A DNA stretch of 6,324 nt from Acidobacteriota bacterium (GTDB lineage: Bacteria > Acidobacteriota > Thermoanaerobaculia > Multivoradales > JAHEKO01): the NCBI GenBank assembly GCA_027296385.1, contig JAPUJD010000328.1, forward strand, positions 1 through 6,324. Reading direction: 5' to 3'. The number at the start of each line of letters is the position of its first letter. Positions within the stretch are counted from its first letter, which is position 1. Position numbers and translations under genes: made by a program. Of this stretch, positions 1 to 6,324 are shown piece by piece. The notes beneath the pieces are model-generated. The model worked only from the letters and a program-made list of their open reading frames with translations, was not told the origin of the DNA and did no database searches.

Positions 1-46
1 CGAGGTCGGTCTGCCCTCCCCCACCGCCAAGCTCGAGATTCACGTC

Positions 47-574
47 GTGCTCGTGGCTCCGGAGATCCACTGGAACACCGGCAACGTCGGTCGGACCTGC
101 CTGGCGGCCGGCGCCCGGCTCCACCTGATCGAGCCACTCGGCTTTTCGCTCGGGGCCAAGGAGATCCGGCGGGCCGGCCTCGACTACTGGCCTCACGTCC
201 AGCCGCGCCTATGGCCCGATTGGCAAGCCCTCGAGCGCTGCCTCCCCGAGCTCGGCGAGCCCTACTTCTTCACCGTAGCGGCAGAGCAGACCTACTGGCA
301 GCCGTCCTACCCCAACCGGACCGTATTGGTCTTCGGCGGTGAGACTCGCGGACTACCAGCCGCCATTCGTCAGCGCTACGAACGACGTCTGGTGGCCATC
401 CCGCAAGACCACCGCCGCGTGAGATCACTCAACCTCTCGAGTTGCGTCGGGATCGGGGTCTACGAGGTGCTGCGTCAGCGCCGCCAGCCCGGGCTACGGC
501 TTTCGAGCTCGGATGAGAGCCCGCCCGAGGGGGATGGCCAGGATCACGAGCAGGCCGGCGGAGATCGCCAATAG
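47..574 (+). CDS. trmL: tRNA (cytidine/uridine-34-2'-O)-methyltransferase, TrmL-like SPOUT family (5' end uncertain)
   Basis: Predicted to methylate the 2'-OH of the wobble nucleotide (position 34) of certain tRNAs using S-adenosylmethionine, as a cytoplasmic dimer. The 175-residue product shows the TrmL/SpoU landmarks in order: first strand and loop ending in NTGN (residues 10-13), RRAGLDYW (41-48), the SAM-knot motif FGGETRGLP (96-104), and the last motif SLNLSSCVGIGVYE (127-140) followed by LRQRRQPG, where the E. coli protein has a similar YEAWRQ..YPG ending. The family is usually about 155 residues. Here some 25 polar residues follow the natural end, encoded opposite the end of the converging transporter gene. 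The start is uncertain: the GTG at 47 has no clear ribosome binding site and would trim the first beta strand by about four residues, while the frame stays open to the left edge (a CTG at 11 is the only other candidate inside). The true start may lie outside the window. The family call is firm; the exact substrate tRNA is inferred. Confidence 0.88.
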   Translation: MLVAPEIHWNTGNVGRTCLAAGARLHLIEPLGFSLGAKEIRRAGLDYWPHVQPRLWPDWQALERCLPELGEPYFFTVAAEQTYWQPSYPNRTVLVFGGETRGLPAAIRQRYERRLVAIPQDHRRVRSLNLSSCVGIGVYEVLRQRRQPGLRLSSSDESPPEGDGQDHEQAGGDRQ

Positions 575-1791
575 GCGCTCGTCAGCCAACGGCGGCACGT
601 CGAGTACCCTCGCTGCCGCCTTGCCGAGTCCATTGAGACCGAGCACGACGGAGACCGCCACGACGCCCGCGGTCAGCAGGTTGGCCAGTCGACCGTTCAG
701 CGCTCGCGCGCCCATCTGCCGGCGATCGTTCACCGCCAGGAAGAGGAAGATCGCGACGACGGGCAAGAGGATACCGTTGAGCGCTTGCGCCACGAGGATC
801 ACCGGCACCGGCCGGGCGCCACTGACGCCAAAGCCGACCCCCACCGCGAGCACACCCGCCCACACCGACCGGTAGCGCCAACCCCGCATATCCCAACTAC
901 GCTGCCCCTCCTTCTCGAATAGCCCGCGGGCAGTGATGGCAGCCGCCAGCGGGGCGGTGACCGCAGACGAGAGGCCCGCCGCCAGCAGACCGATCGGCAC
1001 CAGCGGACCGGCCCAGGAGCCCAGGCGCTCGACGAGAATCTCGGTCAAGGCCTCGAAGGTGAAGGTACCCGCAAGGGCCGCGCCGACCACCAGGACGCCC
1101 ATCGAGATCAACCCCCCGAGGCCCACCGCCACGATGATGCCGAAGCGGGTCTCGCCCAGCTTGCCGCCGCTCGCCAGCCCGGAGCCCAGAAAAAGGTTGT
1201 AGGGCACCACGGTGGTGCCGACCAGGCCCAGGGCGAGCACTGCCGAATCGGCGGGCAGGCTCGGACGCAACGCCCCCCGCAACAACGCCTCGATCTCCGG
1301 CCGCAACAGATATGCCGACCACAGAAAAGCTACGCCCATGATGGCGACCAGAAGCGCCAGGAGTTGGGCCACTCGGGTCGGCGAGTTGAACCAGAGCAGC
1401 ACGGCGGCCACGGCGCCGAGCGCAAGGGTCCAGATGTGCTGCGGTACATCGGTCACGAGCTGGGCGCCGGCGACCCCGCCGAGGATGTTGCCGGCCTCGT
1501 AGGCCGCGCAGCCGATGATGACGGCACCGAGTACCAGGGCGAGGACTGCGGCGCGGCCGACTCCCGTGGGGTACCTCTCGCGCAGGGCCTGACCGAGGTC
1601 GAGCCCCCCGGCGATGGTCAACCGCGCCGCCGCCTCCTGCAACACCACGCAGGCAACGGTCGAGAAGACGAGAGCCCAGAGCAGGGCATAGCCGAAGCGC
1701 GCCCCGGCCGAGGCCGCCGTGGTCACGGTGCCGGGTCCGATGAAGGCGGCCGCCAGCACGGACCACAGCATGATCGAGGCCAGGCGCTTCA

Positions 1792-1792
<1 letters not shown>
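494..1792 (-). CDS. Divergent Nramp-family (SLC11-like) membrane transporter lacking the canonical metal-binding residues
   Basis: Integral inner-membrane protein of 432 residues with about eleven or twelve hydrophobic segments, the size of MntH/Nramp. The fold is recognised by near-perfect spacing with Nramp: GPGTVTTAASAGARFGYALLW (residues 19-39) sits where MntH has DPGN...AGA.FGY.LLW, and GTTVVPYNLFLGS (192-204) sits where MntH has GA.VMPHNL.LHS. The metal ligands are therefore replaced: Asp to Gly19 and Asn to Thr22 in segment 1, Met to Val196 and His to Tyr198 in segment 6. The usual GQSST signature reads GLSSA (273-277), and the segment-3 acidic pair appears as EAGN (99-102). Canonical Mn/Fe uptake is thus unlikely; the substrate is unknown. 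ATG at 1792 is preferred to the GTG one codon upstream because GGAGG lies 7 nt before it. The ATG overlaps the hyuB stop (TGATG), so translation is probably coupled to the oxoprolinase genes. Its 3' end overlaps trmL. Confidence 0.92.
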
Positions 1793-3353
<1,561 letters not shown>

Positions 3354-3357
<4 letters not shown>

Positions 3358-5582
3358 GACTCGTCTCCGCTTCGACGCAGAGCCAGCGCGCCGGCGCCAT
3401 CGACGTGTGCCTCCCAGCCCGCCTCGACGACGGTGGCGCTGTGCGCCTCCCACACCAACGCCGGCCCGGTGAAGGCAGCACCAACCTCCATCTGGGAGCG
3501 TTCGTAGACCGGCCACTGGCCCCAACTCCCGCCCAGCCAGGCGCGAGCTCGGCCGCTGGCCGGAGCCTCGTGAAACGATCTCGCCGGAGCCACTTCGCGA
3601 GCCTCCTTCGCCCGCGTTGCCGCCACCAACCGGAGAGACTCGATTTCCACAGCAGTGCTCGGGGGTGGGTAGCCGTAGAGCGCCCGATAGCGCTCCTCGA
3701 AATCTCGTGCCAGCATCGCCGCACCACCCGATCCCTCCCATTCGATAGTCAGCGTCGCCTCCCCTCCGGCGATTCGGAGCTCGACGCTGCTGCCGCTCAC
3801 GACGATCGACTCGACGGCGACACCTTCCGCCGCCACTCGCGACCTCGCCTCGTCCGCGAGCTCCGAGAACCAGCCGGCGAGTCGAGGACCAACGTCGGAA
3901 AGGGAGGCCAGCACCGAGCGTTCCGCGAAGCGCTCGAGGCGCGCCGCACCGAGACCGAGAGCACTCAGGATCCCGGCGTCAGCCGGAATCACGATCTTCG
4001 CCAAACCCAGGATCTCGGCCAACGCGCAGGCGTGCTGAGCGCCGGCCCCACCGAAGGCGACGAGGGCATGCTCGGCCAGGTCGTAGCCCTGGCGGATGGA
4101 AATCCGCCGGATGGCCTCCGCCATGCGCTCGTCGGCAATGGCCAGCAGCCCCGTCAGAAGCTCGTCCCGAGCGAGGTCCTCGTCGGTGCCCTCGCGCACA
4201 GAGGCGAGCAGCGCGCCAGCGGCCGCCTGCGCGGCGCCGGCATCGAGTGGGATGGCGAATCGTGAGGGCTCGATCCGGCCGAGCAACAAATTGACGTCAG
4301 TCAGAGTCAGTGGTCCGCCCCCTCCGTACGAGGCCGGCCCAGGGCTGGCGCCGGCACTCTGGGGGCCGACACGCACCTGGCTGCCGTCGAACCAGCAGAT
4401 CGACCCGCCTCCCGCCGCCACGGTCTCGATCGCCAGGGCCGGCGCCATCAGTCGCACGCCGCCGACCTCGATTCGGTGCCGGTAGTCGAGGCGCTTGCCG
4501 ATGCGCGACACGTCCGTCGAGGTTCCGCCCATGTCGAAGGCGATCAACGACCGCTCGCCCGACGCCCGGCCGGCGCTCGCAGCCCCGACGACTCCACCGG
4601 CCGGCCCGGAGAGCAAGCTGTCTTTCGGCTCGTACTGCGCGGCGCTGATCAGTCCACCGGCGCTCGTCATCACGTGCAGCGTGCCCGCTCCGATCGCCCC
4701 CTGCACGCCCTCGAGATAGCTCGTGATCGTCGACGACAGGTAGGCGTTGACGACTGCCGTCTCCGCCCGCGGCAAGATCTGGATTCGCGCCGCCAGCTCG
4801 CACGACACCGAGACGTGGCGAAAACCCATCTCGCGTAGAAGGGCGGCCACGGCCCGCTCGTGGGCCGGGTTGCGATAGCTGTGCAGCAGGGCGATCGCGG
4901 CGCAGTCCGCTCCGCTCGATAGCAGCTTGGCTGCTGCGTCCCGCAAAGACTCCAGCTTCAACGGCCGCACGACCGACCCATCGGCGGCCAGACGCTCCTC
5001 GACCTCTATCACCGTGGAGCAAAGCGGCGCCTCCTTCTCGATGGCGACGGCGAAGAGATCGTCACGCCGTTGGGTGCCGATCGCCAGCAGGTCGCGAAAC
5101 CCCGCCGTCACGAAGAGGGCGACCGCAGGGCCACTCCGCTCCAGCAGCGCATTGGTTCCACGCGTCGTACCTAGCCGCAGCGCAAGGGTGGGCAATGGGT
5201 CCCCGGCCGCAGTGCTCGTCACCACCCGGGCCGCCAGGATCGGAGCCTCCTCGTCGAAGACGACTTCCCCTGCCTCGCCCCCGCGCAGGCCGCCCAACTC
5301 ATTCTCGAGCTGAAGCTCGCCGGATGAGCCGACAGAATCGGCGATCCTCGCGCCGCCCCCCGCCAGGCGCCTCAGCGTCGCACCGCGAAAAAACCCGTCA
5401 GGCAGTTCCAGCTCGGTGTCGAAGCGCACCCGGGCGGACACCACGGGCCAGAGAGAGCCGCGCAGGGCGCTGCTGCTGAGAACCTTGGCCCGCCGGATGC
5501 GCCCCTGCGGGTCGAGGGCGACACAGTCGGTGAAGGTCCCTCCGGTGTCGACCCAGACCTGCCAAGGGGGACTATCCTGCAT
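3354..5582 (-). CDS. hyuA: Hydantoinase A / 5-oxoprolinase ATPase subunit (N-terminal half of OPLAH type)
   Basis: ATP-binding subunit of a 5-oxoprolinase-type enzyme, of the actin/Hsp70-like ASKHA fold, which would phosphorylate the lactam so that HyuB can open it. The 742 residues carry the N-terminal phosphate loop VDTGGTFTD (11-19), LGTTRGTNALLER (137-149), GFRDLLAIGTQRRDDLF (161-177; OPLAH has a very similar IGTQ..GDLF), ALLHSYRNPAHE (231-242), the SAGGL and LSGPAGGVVGA motifs (307-334), the second phosphate loop FDMGGTSTDVS (349-359), TVAAGGGSI (387-395), GPQSAGASPGPASYG (406-420) and FGGAGAQHAC. The C-terminal domain resembles the hinge region of OPLAH before its HyuB half. Residues about 42-120 are longer than in human OPLAH by roughly 55 residues, a beta-rich insertion. 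ATG at 5582 follows GGAG and GGGGTGAGG. In OPLAH both halves are one chain; here they are two genes with a 4-nt overlap. Family assignment is firm; 5-oxoproline as substrate is likely. Confidence 0.95.
3365..3368 (-). promoter_or_regulatory. Shine-Dalgarno GGAG for hyuB within the hyuA 3' end
   Basis: On the minus strand GGAG is followed by 7 nt and the GTG at 3357, which overlaps the hyuA TGA as GTGA. This fixes the hyuB start well downstream of where the open frame begins, and points to coupled, near-equimolar synthesis of the two subunits. Confidence 0.6.
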
Positions 5583-5684
5583 GCCTCACCCCGCTCCGAG
5601 CGAACCGGATCCACCGACGCAGCCGGACCGGGTCGAGAAGTGAAGGTTAGACGGCATCGCGGAGGTCGCCGAGGCCCGGCGCAG
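5583..5684. other. Intergenic gap between the DUF4126 gene and hyuA
   Basis: This 102-bp stretch is the only sizeable non-coding gap in the window. It holds the hyuA ribosome binding region (on the minus strand GGAG, then GGGGTGAGG just before the ATG). I see no convincing hairpin followed by a T run and no clear -35/-10 pair, so I cannot say whether hyuA has its own promoter or is transcribed from rpiB-DUF4126. Confidence 0.5.
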
Positions 5685-6251
5685 TCAGACGGTGCGCCGG
5701 TGCCGCAGCATCCGGCGTAGCAGGACGAAGAGCACAACCACGACCACTGCCGCCACCACCGGCAGCGCCAGCGCCAGAACCGTCAACCCCAACGCGGTCC
5801 CGACCTCGACCGTCGAGACCAACGGATTGGCTACGCCTCCCGTCCCGAGCGCCGACGCAGCTCGTGCCGCCACCGTCGTCACCTGCACGGCACCGGCGAT
5901 GCCACCGCCCGCGATCACCGCCAGCGGCCATTTGATCAGCGGATCCATGCCGGTGACCACGGAGGCCGTGGCAACCACCCCGGCGACGACGGCGGCCGGT
6001 GTCGCCACGCTGTCGAGCAGGTTGTCGAGCCAGGGCACGTAGTAAGCGCCGATCTCCAGCAGCGTCGCTACCGAGAACATGATCAGGGCAGGCGTGCCGG
6101 CGAGCCACTCGAAGCTCCCATCGACGCTCAAGTAGCCGGCTCTCGCGGCCAGGTTCATCACCAGGAAGGGCACGAAGATCCGAAAGCCGCAAGCAGCGCT
6201 GAGGCCGAGGCCGAGAGACACGCTGAGGAGGGTCTGGAAAACCATCGCCAT
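5685..6251 (-). CDS. DUF4126 family membrane protein, function unknown
   Basis: Small integral membrane protein of 188 residues, recognised by the DUF4126 pattern: GLGLSAACGFRIFVPFLV (14-31) near the N-terminus, ALIMFSVATLLEIGAYYVPWLDNLLD (55-80) with the family's E-x-x-A-Y-Y-x-P-W-x-D-N-L-L-D core, ATPAAVVAG (83-91), and WPLAVIAGGGIAG (108-120) followed by a TGGVANP stretch (137-143). About five hydrophobic segments are visible, the last (153-178) very rich in Val/Ala/Leu, and the tail is strongly basic (RRMLRHRRTV), consistent with a cytoplasmic C-terminus by the positive-inside rule. The biochemical role is unknown. It starts 2 nt after the stop of the upstream probable rpiB, so the two are probably co-transcribed. 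There is no strong ribosome binding site before the ATG at 6251; a second ATG at 6245 is possible. I see no functional link to ribose phosphate or oxoproline metabolism. Confidence 0.88.
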   Translation of the reverse strand: MAMVFQTLLSVSLGLGLSAACGFRIFVPFLVMNLAARAGYLSVDGSFEWLAGTPALIMFSVATLLEIGAYYVPWLDNLLDSVATPAAVVAGVVATASVVTGMDPLIKWPLAVIAGGGIAGAVQVTTVAARAASALGTGGVANPLVSTVEVGTALGLTVLALALPVVAAVVVVVLFVLLRRMLRHRRTV

Positions 6252-6253
6252 GA

Positions 6254-6324
6254 CTACGTCTCGAGCTCGTCCAGCATTCCGATGCGGCGGATGTGGCGGC
6301 CGCCCTCGAAGTCCGTGCGCAGCC
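6254..6324 (-). CDS. rpiB: Ribose-5-phosphate isomerase B, C-terminal fragment (cut by the window edge)
   Basis: Only the last 22 codons lie in the window, ending at TAG (6256-6254). The translated end contains F-E-G-G-R-H-I-R-R-I-G followed by an acidic LDELET tail. The FEGGRHxxRV/I motif close to the C-terminus is characteristic of RpiB/LacAB-type sugar-phosphate isomerases (E. coli RpiB has YEGGRHQQRV at the same place). RpiB interconverts ribose-5-phosphate and ribulose-5-phosphate in the non-oxidative pentose phosphate pathway, in the cytoplasm. The assignment rests on this short motif alone. The stop lies 2 nt before the DUF4126 start, so the genes are probably in one operon. Confidence 0.72.
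   Translation of the reverse strand, partial: LRTDFEGGRHIRRIGMLDELET

Noticed and set aside
480..500. Possible bidirectional terminator: 10-bp palindrome AGCCCGGGCT at 486-495 with weak flanking pairing
   Set aside because: The stem would be short with a mismatch and bulge, there is no T run on either strand, and the site lies inside the coding end of trmL. Such GC palindromes are common in GC-rich DNA.
897..1766. Minus-strand open frame of 289 codons inside the transporter gene
   Set aside because: Alternative-frame shadow: Arg-rich and soluble-looking, while the overlapping frame encodes a clear Nramp-fold protein.
3358..3741. Upstream extension of the hyuB open frame to an ATG at 3741
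   Set aside because: This part overlaps hyuA in another frame, shows no HyuB similarity, and the GTG at 3357 has both an SD and a GTGA overlap with the hyuA stop.
4297..5022. Minus-strand open frame of 241 codons within hyuA
   Set aside because: Shifted-frame shadow of hyuA: Arg/Gly-rich, no start signal, no family resemblance.

Overview
The window is a compact, visibly GC-rich stretch of a bacterial chromosome. Spacing is tight, starts are ATG or GTG, and stop codons overlap the next start, so it looks like ordinary bacterial genome sequence. There are no mobile elements, tRNA or rRNA genes, CRISPR arrays or phage genes. Nothing here fixes the lineage. A free-living high-GC bacterium (for example Acidobacteriota or a proteobacterium) would fit, but that is only an impression.

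Layout from left to right: (1) a plus-strand tRNA 2'-O-methyltransferase of the TrmL/SPOUT type, whose exact start is unclear because the frame is open to the left edge. (2) Converging with it, and overlapping its 3' end by 81 bp, a minus-strand run that is read from right to left. In transcription order the run is: the last codons of a probable ribose-5-phosphate isomerase B (rpiB); a DUF4126 membrane protein starting 2 nt after rpiB; a 102-bp gap; hyuA (ATPase-like half of a 5-oxoprolinase); hyuB (hydrolase half, start overlapping the hyuA stop as GTGA); and a divergent Nramp-family membrane transporter (start overlapping the hyuB stop as TGATG).

The core is the three-gene unit hyuA-hyuB-transporter. 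The two Hyu proteins match the two halves of the long eukaryotic/bacterial 5-oxoprolinase (OPLAH type), which uses ATP to open 5-oxoproline (pyroglutamate) to glutamate. The transporter has the Nramp fold signatures but lacks the residues that bind transition metal in canonical Nramps: DPGN reads GPGT, MPHN reads VPYN and GQSST reads GLSSA. Translational coupling of this non-canonical Nramp to an oxoprolinase suggests that it may import the enzyme's organic substrate, or supply another ion. That is the most interesting hypothesis in the window. Everything else is ordinary housekeeping or conserved-hypothetical content.
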